Source: Bacteroidales bacterium UBA3623 (GTDB lineage: Bacteria > Bacteroidota > Bacteroidia > Bacteroidales > UBA932). From it: a DNA stretch of 11,611 nucleotides. Numbering within the stretch: the first letter of the stretch is position 1; every line of letters starts with the position of its first letter. Positions 1-6,254 of the stretch are shown in pieces. The stretch lies in the NCBI GenBank assembly GCA_002373715.1, contig DFLI01000123.1, positions 12,094 through 23,704 of the forward strand, read 5' to 3'. The position numbers and the translations under genes are program-made. The notes below the pieces were generated by a model. The model was given only the letters and a program-made list of their open reading frames with translations. It did not search any database and was not told the origin of the DNA.

Positions 1-474
1 ACCACCATTGCCACCGTGGCCAACATGGACGACCTCATCTTCGACGGCAACATTGACGAGACGGAAGTGGGCATGCTGCATATCGGCCTGCCTGTACGCA
101 TTACCGTGGGCGCCCTGAAGGACCTTGCCTTTGACGCTGCGCTGGAATACATCGCCCCCAAGGCCACCCAGTCCGGCGGCACCAACCTCTTTGAGATCAA
201 GGCTTCCGTGAAAGTCCCCGGCGACGTCACCATCCGCAGCGGCTACAGCGCCAACGCCGAGATTGAACTGCAGCGCGTAGAAAACGTCCTCACCATTGAG
301 GAAAGCGCCCTCCAGTTTGAAGGAGACGACACCTATGTATATGTAATGGGGGCCGATGGATATGAAAAGCGCCCGGTGGTCACCGGCCTTTCCGACGGCG
401 TAAAGATTGAAATCAAGGAAGGACTCACCACTTCTGACAAGGTTCGCGGTCCTCAGATTATTAACGCCAAGTAA
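1..474 (+). CDS. Efflux periplasmic adaptor (MacA/HlyD-like), 3' part only
   Basis: This is the C-terminal 157 codons of a membrane-fusion adaptor; the reading frame is open from base 1, so the true start lies upstream. Such adaptors are periplasmic, usually lipid- or membrane-anchored, and bridge an inner-membrane pump to a TolC channel. The visible part fits the beta-barrel and membrane-proximal domains: a segment with GLPVRITVGAL, then IAPKATQSGGTNLFEIKASV, a RSGYSANAEI stretch, and a terminal domain with VVTGLSDGVKIEIKEGL, all typical of Bacteroidota adaptors that work with MacB-type ABC permeases. The TolC-family gene begins 3 nt after the stop, supporting one operon. The pump is not in the window, so MacB type rather than RND type is an inference from sequence resemblance. 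The lipoyl and coiled-coil parts cannot be checked. Confidence 0.87.
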   Translation, partial: TTIATVANMDDLIFDGNIDETEVGMLHIGLPVRITVGALKDLAFDAALEYIAPKATQSGGTNLFEIKASVKVPGDVTIRSGYSANAEIELQRVENVLTIEESALQFEGDDTYVYVMGADGYEKRPVVTGLSDGVKIEIKEGLTTSDKVRGPQIINAK

Positions 475-477
475 GTT

Positions 478-1791
478 ATGAAAGCTTTACTGATAGCGCT
501 GGCGGTACTGACCGCCCCCACCGATTCCCTCCCGGATTTGTCCCACCCCTGGACCCTCCAGCAATGCATCGACTGGGCCATGGACAACAACCTTACCGTT
601 GCCGGAAGCGAAATTACCGTAGAAACGCAAAAAGTGAACAACAATACCGCCCGCATGAACTGGCTGCCCTCCGTGAACGGTTCCATAGGAGAGAATTTCA
701 GCTTCGGCCGCGGTATCGGAGGAGACAACACCTACGAGAAGGGTAATTCCTCTTCTACCAGCTTCTCGCTGGGTGCCAATATGACGCTCTTCGACGGTCT
801 GGCCACGCCCCGCCGCATCCAGCTTTCAAAACTGAATCTGGAAGCCGCCACGGCCGATCTGGAAAAAGCCCGCGACGACGTGAGCGTACAGGTGGCCCAG
901 GCCTACGTGCAGATACTCTACAATTACGAGATTCGCGAAGTGGCCGCCCGGCAGGTGAGCATTGACTCCCTCCAGGTAGAGCGTCTGCAGGGCCTGTACA
1001 ATACCGGCCGTGCATCGGCCGCCGAAGTGTCCCAGCAGAAGGCCACCCTGGCCCAAAGCCGCGTTACCCTTATCCAGGCCGAAAACAACATCCGCACTTC
1101 CCTGCTCACGCTGGCCCAGCTGCTGGAATTCCCTTCCTGGGAAGGTTTCTCCGTGGTGAGGCCCCATGTAAGCGTCACCTCGACGCTCCTGCCCGATCCG
1201 GAGGAAATTTATGCCGAGGCCCTGGGAGTACGCCCCGCCATCCGTGCAGAGAAACTGCGCCTGGAAGGGGCCCAGAAGCAGATTCAGATTGCCAAGGCTT
1301 CCTACTACCCCACCCTCTCTTTTGGTGGCGGAATAGGCACCAACTACTACACCACCTTTGCCACGCAGGGCTTCTGGGACCAGCTTAACTCCAACTTCAG
1401 CAAGTACATCAGCCTGAACCTGAGCATCCCCATCTTCAACAAGTTCTCCGTGCGCAACCAGGTACGCAATGCCAAGCTCCAGTACCGCTCGCAGCAGCTC
1501 CAGCTGCTCCGCACCGAGCATAATCTGTATAAGGAGATTCAGCAGGCCTGGAACGCGGCCATAGCTTCGCAGGCCAAACATGCCGCCTCGCTGGAAGCCG
1601 CCGCTGCCGCCGAAGATGCCTTCGAGCTCACTAAGGCCAAGTACGAAAACGGCAAGGCCACCATCACCGAGTTCAACGAGTCCCTCACCCGCATGGTAAA
1701 AGCCCAGTCCGACTCTGTGCAGGCCACCTACGAGTGCCTTTACCAGACTTCCCTGGTGGAGTTCTACCGAGGGCGTCCGCTCAAGCTCTAA
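478..1791 (+). CDS. TolC-family outer-membrane efflux factor
   Basis: A 437-residue outer-membrane channel of the OEP/TolC family, the exit duct of the tripartite pump whose adaptor is encoded just upstream. A short hydrophobic N-terminus (residues 1 to about 13) looks like a signal peptide. It is followed by the family's opening helix, WTLQQCIDWAMDNN near residue 25. Two OEP repeats follow, roughly residues 25-225 and 235-430, rich in Ala, Gln and Glu helices that form the periplasmic tunnel. The second repeat has the usual IPIFN turn at 317-321, before a long helix. Length is at the short end of the family. The ATG at 478 lies 3 nt after the adaptor stop and immediately precedes the signal-like sequence, so the start is well supported. 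Substrate cannot be told. A terminator-like hairpin follows the stop. Confidence 0.92.
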   Translation: MKALLIALAVLTAPTDSLPDLSHPWTLQQCIDWAMDNNLTVAGSEITVETQKVNNNTARMNWLPSVNGSIGENFSFGRGIGGDNTYEKGNSSSTSFSLGANMTLFDGLATPRRIQLSKLNLEAATADLEKARDDVSVQVAQAYVQILYNYEIREVAARQVSIDSLQVERLQGLYNTGRASAAEVSQQKATLAQSRVTLIQAENNIRTSLLTLAQLLEFPSWEGFSVVRPHVSVTSTLLPDPEEIYAEALGVRPAIRAEKLRLEGAQKQIQIAKASYYPTLSFGGGIGTNYYTTFATQGFWDQLNSNFSKYISLNLSIPIFNKFSVRNQVRNAKLQYRSQQLQLLRTEHNLYKEIQQAWNAAIASQAKHAASLEAAAAAEDAFELTKAKYENGKATITEFNESLTRMVKAQSDSVQATYECLYQTSLVEFYRGRPLKL

Positions 1792-1794
1792 TCG

Positions 1795-1833
1795 AAAAAA
1801 ATGGCTATCTTTGCAAGAAGATAGCTTTTTTTT
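1795..1833 (+). terminator. Intrinsic terminator hairpin after the TolC gene
   Basis: A perfect 8-bp stem, GCTATCTT at 1804-1811 and AAGATAGC at 1818-1825, closes a 6-nt loop and is followed by eight T residues (1826-1833). A run of seven A residues (1795-1801) on the other side could pair with the T tract and make it work in both directions. The T tract ends directly at the ATG of the next gene, and the left stem contains a promoter-like element, so terminator, promoter and start codon share about 40 bp. The stem is AT-rich, so termination efficiency is uncertain. Confidence 0.7.
1806..1813 (+). promoter_or_regulatory. Bacteroidota -7 promoter element for the polyprenyl synthase gene
   Basis: TATCTTTG matches the Bacteroidota primary sigma factor -7 consensus TAnnTTTG exactly. 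Transcription would begin a few bases downstream, near 1818-1822, giving a leader of roughly 12-16 nt. No clear TTG appears at the expected -33 position. The element is embedded in the left arm of the terminator hairpin. Confidence 0.5.
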
Positions 1834-2808
1834 ATGATTAAAGATTCCGTTCTTGACAAGGCCGTCCAGGACCTTTTCCAAAACATAGAGTTCCAGGCCC
1901 AGCCTTCCGGCCTATACGACCCTCTCCGCTACATGGTGGCCATCGGCGGCAAGCGCATCCGTCCTCGCCTCTGCCTCACCACCTACGGCATTTATGCCAA
2001 TGACTTTACGCAGGAGATTCTGCAGCCGGCCGCCGGTCTGGAGGTGTTCCACACCTTCACCCTCATCCACGACGACATCATGGACCGCAGTCCCCTGCGC
2101 CGTGGCCACGAAACCGTGTGGATCAAGTGGAGCGAAGACACGGCCATCCTGAGCGGAGACGTCATGTGCATCGATGCCTACAAGCGCGTAGCCCTGGCGC
2201 CGGCCAAGGTGCTGCCGCAGGCTCTGGCCCTCTTCTCCAAAACAGCGGCCGAGGTTTGCGACGGCCAGCAGCTGGACATGGACTTTGAGCAGCGCGGCAT
2301 AGTGCCCATGGACGAATACATGAACATGATAGGCCTCAAGACAGGCGTGCTCATTGCCTGCGCCGCCCAGATGGGTGCCCTTATCGCGGGGGCCGATGAG
2401 CATAGCCAGAAATGCCTCTACGACTATGGCTATCAGCTGGGCCTGGCTTTCCAGGTGGCCGATGATTACCTGGACGCCTATGGAGACGAGAAAGTCTTCG
2501 GCAAGCCCATCGGAGGAGACATCCTCAACGAAAAGAAGTCCTGGCTCACGGTGAAAGCCAACGAACTGGGAGCCAAGGGGCTGGAAGAAGCCCTGGCTGC
2601 CCCGGCCGTGACCCTTACCGAAAAGAAAGAAAAGATTGCCCGCGTAAAGGCCATCTACGACAGCGTGGGCATTGCCCAGGCAGCGCGGGAGGCCATCGGC
2701 CAGCTCAGTGACAGCGCCATTACCAAGGCCGCCGACGCCTCCATGGACGCCGAAGGCTTCGAGGCCCTCAAACGTTTTGCCGATTCCCTGGTGAGCCGCG
2801 CCAAATGA
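1834..2808 (+). CDS. Polyprenyl (farnesyl/geranylgeranyl-type) diphosphate synthase
   Basis: A cytosolic trans-prenyltransferase of 324 residues that condenses isopentenyl diphosphate with an allylic diphosphate. Visible hallmarks are GGKRIRPRL near residues 38-46 (diphosphate binding), the first Asp-rich motif DDIMD at 80-84 followed by RRG, the GQQLDMDF region near 144-151, and the second Asp-rich motif DDYLD at 210-214 followed by the FGKPIGGD segment. The first motif lacks the two-residue insertion of E. coli IspA. Phe lies five residues before it and Thr four before. In related enzymes an aromatic at the -5 position limits chain length, so a C15-C20 product is the likeliest inference. 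The ATG at 1834 follows directly on a T8 tract. The stop overlaps the U32 gene by 4 nt, indicating co-transcription. Confidence 0.92.
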   Translation: MIKDSVLDKAVQDLFQNIEFQAQPSGLYDPLRYMVAIGGKRIRPRLCLTTYGIYANDFTQEILQPAAGLEVFHTFTLIHDDIMDRSPLRRGHETVWIKWSEDTAILSGDVMCIDAYKRVALAPAKVLPQALALFSKTAAEVCDGQQLDMDFEQRGIVPMDEYMNMIGLKTGVLIACAAQMGALIAGADEHSQKCLYDYGYQLGLAFQVADDYLDAYGDEKVFGKPIGGDILNEKKSWLTVKANELGAKGLEEALAAPAVTLTEKKEKIARVKAIYDSVGIAQAAREAIGQLSDSAITKAADASMDAEGFEALKRFADSLVSRAK

Positions 2809-4112
2809 TGGACCGGAAGGAACTGGAAATCATGGCCCCCGCCGGCAACTTCGGTTGCCTTACCGCCGCCGTGGAAGGCGGGGCCAACTCCGTGTATTTC
2901 GGCATCGGCCACCTGAATATGCGGTCCCACTCGGCCAATAATTTTTCCCGCGAAGACCTCCCGGAGATTATGCGCATTTGCCGCGCGTACGGCATCCGGG
3001 GCTATATGACGCTCAATATTACCCTTTTCGGGGAAGACCTGCAGGCCGCCTACGAAACGCTGGACGCCGCCAAGGCCGCCGGGGTAGACGCCATCATAGC
3101 TTCCGACATGGCCTGCATCCTGTACTGCCGCAAGATTGGCCTGGAGGTGCACATCTCTACCCAGCTGAGCATTTCCAACCTAGAGTCCCTGCGCTTTTAT
3201 TCGCAATGGGCCGATGTGGTGGTGCTAGCACGGGAACTCAATCTGGACCAGGTGAAGGCTATCCATGAGGCCATCGTGAAAGAGCACATCTGCGGCCCCT
3301 CCGGACAGTTGGTGCGCATAGAGATGTTTGCCCACGGGGCCTTCTGCATGGCCACATCCGGCAAGTGCTACCTGTCGCTGGCCGCCTACGGGGAAAGTGC
3401 CAACCGGGGTGCCTGCATGCAGGTTTGCCGCCGCGGCTATGTGGTCACAGACTACGAGACCGGCTTCCAGGTGCACATAGACAATAAATACCTCATGTCG
3501 CCCAAGGACCTCTGCACCATAGACTTCCTGGACAAGTTCGTGGAGGCGGGCGTGAAGGTGTTCAAGATTGAAGGCCGCGCCCGCAGCGCAGACTATGTGA
3601 AAATTACATCGGCCTGCTACCGCGAAGCGGCAGATGCCGTGGCCGATGGAACCTATACCCCGGAGTTGGGCGCCTCCTACAAGGAGCGCCTGGCTACGGT
3701 GTTCAACCGGGGCTTCTGGGACGGCTATTACCTGGGTGCTCCCATGGGCGAATGGAGCGCCAAATACGGCAGCAGCGCCACCCGCACCAAGGTTTACGTG
3801 GGCAAGGTGACCAACTGGTTTGCCAAGATAGGAGTGGCCGAGATTCAGGTGGAAGCCACCCGGCTGCACCAGGGAGACGAGTTGCTGTTTATAGGCAACA
3901 CCACCGGCATCCTGGAGATGAAGCTGGAAGACCTCTGGCTGGACTTCAAACCCGTCACCGAAGTACCCCAGGGAGTCCGCTGCTCGGTGGCCGTGCCCCT
4001 GGACAAGATGCCCGAGGACAAAGTAAACCCCGACGCATCGGCCGGGGAAAGAATTCACCCTCGCAGGGGCGATAAAGTCTATATCTGGCGCTTAAATCAA
4101 GCTAATCAGTAA
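2805..4112 (+). CDS. U32-family protein, TrhP (YegQ)-like tRNA hydroxylation type
   Basis: A 435-residue protein annotated in databases as peptidase U32. It carries the family signature EMFAHGAFCMATSGKCYLS (residues 173-191) after an N-terminal TIM-barrel-like domain starting EIMAPAGNFGCLTAAVEGGA. Cysteines C181, C188, C204 and C208 have the same order as the cluster in E. coli TrhP, which helps make 5-hydroxyuridine at tRNA position 34. An Fe-S cluster is therefore plausible and proteolysis doubtful. A small C-terminal beta domain follows from about residue 328 (VYVGKVTNWF). The start is ATGATG, overlapping the synthase stop; either ATG could be used and they differ by one Met. The 3' end overlaps the convergent Gate-protein gene by 21 bp. 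UbiU/UbiV are other characterised U32 proteins and cannot be excluded by eye, but length and Cys pattern favour TrhP. Confidence 0.87.
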   Translation: MMDRKELEIMAPAGNFGCLTAAVEGGANSVYFGIGHLNMRSHSANNFSREDLPEIMRICRAYGIRGYMTLNITLFGEDLQAAYETLDAAKAAGVDAIIASDMACILYCRKIGLEVHISTQLSISNLESLRFYSQWADVVVLARELNLDQVKAIHEAIVKEHICGPSGQLVRIEMFAHGAFCMATSGKCYLSLAAYGESANRGACMQVCRRGYVVTDYETGFQVHIDNKYLMSPKDLCTIDFLDKFVEAGVKVFKIEGRARSADYVKITSACYREAADAVADGTYTPELGASYKERLATVFNRGFWDGYYLGAPMGEWSAKYGSSATRTKVYVGKVTNWFAKIGVAEIQVEATRLHQGDELLFIGNTTGILEMKLEDLWLDFKPVTEVPQGVRCSVAVPLDKMPEDKVNPDASAGERIHPRRGDKVYIWRLNQANQ

Positions 4113-5228
4113 GTAGAGGAAGTGGGCTATGATGCCTGCGCACAGGCCGGCGATGGTGTGTGCTCCCAGGGCTTTGGAGATAACCTTGCGATAGCCCAGG
4201 GAATCCAGCATGGCAGTGTGGGTGGAAAGGTAACCGCTCCAGCACATGCCAATGGCGGTGAACACGGCCACGGCGTTGCCGTCCAGGATGCCGGCGGCGT
4301 TAAAGGTGGGAAGAAGGCCCAGGGCGGCACCCACGGCACCCAGCGCCGTCATGGGGAAGGCAATGAGCTCCATGTTCTGGAAGCCGAACAGCCATTCGAA
4401 TACCCAGTGAATCTTTTCTGCCAGCCAGGGCAGGATGGGCACGCCCTGCGAAGAGGAGCCGTTGTACACGCCCGCCTCACCGGGGCCGAAGGTGATCATA
4501 ATTACGGCCGTGGTAATGATGAGCACGCCAGGAATAATTTGCAGACCCAGTTCCACACCGTTTTTGCCGCCGTCCAGGAGGGCGTTCAGAAAACGCATGA
4601 ACACGCCGTCCTTTTTCTGCTTCTCAACGGTTTCCGGAATTTCCTCTTCAACGGTGGCAGCCACCGGAGAATCCAGCTCGGGATAATCTTTCAGGCAGCT
4701 GCGCTGCATCAGGCGGGTAGAGATGATGGAGCCGCAGATGGCGCCCACCAGACCCACCAGGGCGGCAGTCACCTGCATGTAGCCCACCATGGTAACAATC
4801 ACCACGAAACCCATGCCGAAGGCCGTACCGAAATTGGTGAGCGAGAGCAGCTGGTATTTCTTAAAATAGGAAGAGAACTTCTTGTCCTTGGAAAGGGCAA
4901 TGATGGCCGGATTATCCGAAAGGAACGTCATCACAGCGCCCAGGGCCGCCACACCGGGAAGGTTGTACAGCGGTTTCATAAGGGGCCGGAGCACCCGCTC
5001 CAACAGGGTTACCACCCCAAACTCCGACATGAGCTTGGAAAGGGCACCGGTGAGGACGGTAATGCCCATCAGGTAGAACACGGTGTTCAACAGGAGGTCG
5101 TGGGCCGTGTTCATAATGGTTTTCATCATATTGGCTCCACCCATCCGGCTACCCAGCAGGACGAACACCAGAATGATCAAGGCCAGGAATACCAGGGCCT
5201 CTACGGTAGAGCGGCGCATCTTTTTCAT
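4092..5228 (-). CDS. Gate-domain (nucleoside-recognition) inner-membrane protein, CD0519/CD1768-like
   Basis: A polytopic inner-membrane protein of 378 residues with about eight hydrophobic segments, near residues 9-27, 45-65, 91-103, 133-170, 231-249, 288-307, 319-330 and 355-377. It resembles a duplication: each half carries a Gate-type module, separated by a charged cytosolic-looking linker at about 180-208 rich in Glu and Lys. Conserved-looking motifs are LSDNPAI (103-109), FPMTALGAVGAALG (291-304) and MCWSGYLSTHTAM (328-340). Gate domains occur in nucleoside transporters, FeoB and spore maturation proteins SpmA/SpmB; this sequence best recalls the uncharacterised CD0519/CD1768 family. 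A transport role is inferred and the substrate unknown. Its ATG overlaps the stop of the outer-membrane barrel gene by 4 nt (ATGA), so the two are probably translationally coupled. Confidence 0.8.
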   Translation of the reverse strand: MKKMRRSTVEALVFLALIILVFVLLGSRMGGANMMKTIMNTAHDLLLNTVFYLMGITVLTGALSKLMSEFGVVTLLERVLRPLMKPLYNLPGVAALGAVMTFLSDNPAIIALSKDKKFSSYFKKYQLLSLTNFGTAFGMGFVVIVTMVGYMQVTAALVGLVGAICGSIISTRLMQRSCLKDYPELDSPVAATVEEEIPETVEKQKKDGVFMRFLNALLDGGKNGVELGLQIIPGVLIITTAVIMITFGPGEAGVYNGSSSQGVPILPWLAEKIHWVFEWLFGFQNMELIAFPMTALGAVGAALGLLPTFNAAGILDGNAVAVFTAIGMCWSGYLSTHTAMLDSLGYRKVISKALGAHTIAGLCAGIIAHFLYLLISLI

Positions 5229-6214
5229 GTAAGAGGTCTTTTAAGATAAAGACGGAAGGTGAGACCTGCCTTTACAATGACAGACTTGGAGAAGTTGTCT
5301 CCATATACTACAGTGTGAATGCGAAGGTCCTGGTTTCTCAGCGGGAAGAACTCCAGGCCACCGCCTCCCCACAGGATGGAGGAGCCGGGGGCTACGGTGA
5401 GGTCGTAAGCTATTCCTTCCTCATCCACATTGTTGGCTGCATTGGTGTCGTAGCCGCCCTTGGCAAAGAGGGTAAACTTGCCCACCTTATATTCCAGTTT
5501 GCCTATGACGGTGAGGTCCAGTCCTGCCTTTTTCTGCTTGAAGCTGCGGCGGTACATGCCGTCCAGTTCCAAGGCAACGGGACCGGCCTCAAAACGGTTG
5601 CCCAGGGCCAGATAGCCCATCATGTGATGGTAAGGGTCGTCCATGAAGTTAATGCCCCAGAGGGTTTTCCACCAGTTAAAGAATTGGCCGGTCCAGCCCA
5701 GGCTGGCATTCCACGCATCCCAGTTGCCCTCTGCCAAAAGCGACTGAGTCACCTGCAGATGGAGTGTCTGGTTCTGAACGGGCCGGAAGTACGCCGTTCC
5801 GCCCAGGGCATACACCTGCGGAATGGTCTTGGCAAAATCGCTGAAGTAATACAGATCTATAGGGGCGTCGTCCCATTCGAAACCGCCAATGAACACGGGC
5901 AGCTTACCGGCATCCAGGGACCACTTTTCGTTGATATCCCAGGTGAGGGTGAGAAGGTCGGTGGCATTGAGGGGGACCTTAGGGTCGTAAAGCGGTTTGG
6001 TGAAACGCTGGCGAATGCGGTAGCTCAGGCCCGGGGCCAGCTGGCCCTTCAGGTGAAAGTTCAAGAAATCTCCCGTGAGTTTTCCCTCGAAGGAAGAGTC
6101 ACTCCAGGTGCCGTTGTAGCTGCCTCTGGCTTCAAAGTAGCAGTACTCCACCAGCTGGGCTCTCATGCCCGTAGCCAGTAGCAGCAATAAAACGGTAAGT
6201 GTAGCTTTTCTCAT
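5225..6214 (-). CDS. Outer-membrane beta-barrel, Porin_O_P-like
   Basis: A 329-residue secreted protein. The start at 6214 is chosen because MRKATLTVLLLLLATGMRA makes a clear signal peptide with cleavage before Gln20. An in-frame extension upstream would overlap the end of rnr and bury the signal peptide. The mature protein alternates hydrophobic and polar residues with many aromatic girdle residues, as in a 14- to 16-strand barrel. The stretch at 103-127 (GKLPVFIGGFEW, then YYFSDF) resembles the AGKQ..GG(W/F)E...IEVYEYSD region of Bacteroidota members of the phosphate-selective porin O/P family. That assignment is from remembered resemblance. The last strand is followed by a short basic tail (LKRPLT) instead of ending in an aromatic residue. 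It has its own -7 promoter element and overlaps the Gate-protein gene. Confidence 0.78.
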   Translation of the reverse strand: MRKATLTVLLLLLATGMRAQLVEYCYFEARGSYNGTWSDSSFEGKLTGDFLNFHLKGQLAPGLSYRIRQRFTKPLYDPKVPLNATDLLTLTWDINEKWSLDAGKLPVFIGGFEWDDAPIDLYYFSDFAKTIPQVYALGGTAYFRPVQNQTLHLQVTQSLLAEGNWDAWNASLGWTGQFFNWWKTLWGINFMDDPYHHMMGYLALGNRFEAGPVALELDGMYRRSFKQKKAGLDLTVIGKLEYKVGKFTLFAKGGYDTNAANNVDEEGIAYDLTVAPGSSILWGGGGLEFFPLRNQDLRIHTVVYGDNFSKSVIVKAGLTFRLYLKRPLT

Positions 6215-6235
6215 TAAGTCTGCGGTTAGGTCTGC
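6214..6235 (-). repeat. Tandem 10-bp direct repeat between promoter and start codon of the barrel gene
   Basis: On the plus strand TTAAGTCTGC (6214-6223) and TTAGGTCTGC (6226-6235) differ at one base and are spaced 12 bp start to start. Together they fill the interval from the -7 element to the first base of the start codon. The position suits an operator or leader control site for the barrel/Gate unit, but no regulator is known. Confidence 0.4.
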
Positions 6236-6242
6236 AAAGGTA
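6235..6242 (-). promoter_or_regulatory. Bacteroidota -7 promoter element for the barrel/Gate unit
   Basis: On the minus strand TACCTTTG matches TAnnTTTG exactly. It lies between the stop of rnr (6255) and the start of the barrel gene (6214), which would give a leader of about 14 nt. No matching -33 TTG is visible. ACCTTT of this element pairs with AAAGGT just upstream (6249-6254), forming an inverted repeat with a 7-nt spacer. Confidence 0.5.
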
Positions 6243-6254
6243 GCAAAAACCTTT

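Noticed and set aside
826..1881. Minus-strand open frame (351 codons) antisense to the TolC gene
   Set aside because: It crosses the terminator and the next gene's start, has low-complexity Gly/Leu/Val content and no recognisable domain.
4092..5228. Gate protein as a sporulation protein (SpmA/SpmB)
   Set aside because: The resemblance is to the shared Gate domain only. There is no other sporulation gene here and Bacteroidota do not form endospores.
4122..5249. Plus-strand open frame (375 codons) antisense to the Gate-protein gene
   Set aside because: Its His/Gly/Gln-rich composition is what the reverse complement of a membrane-protein gene gives. The minus strand shows membrane segments and conserved motifs.
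6236..6254. Hairpin after the rnr stop as a transcription terminator
   Set aside because: The 6-bp AAAGGT/ACCTTT stem is AT-rich and lacks a T tract on its 3' side. It is better explained as overlapping the promoter -7 element.
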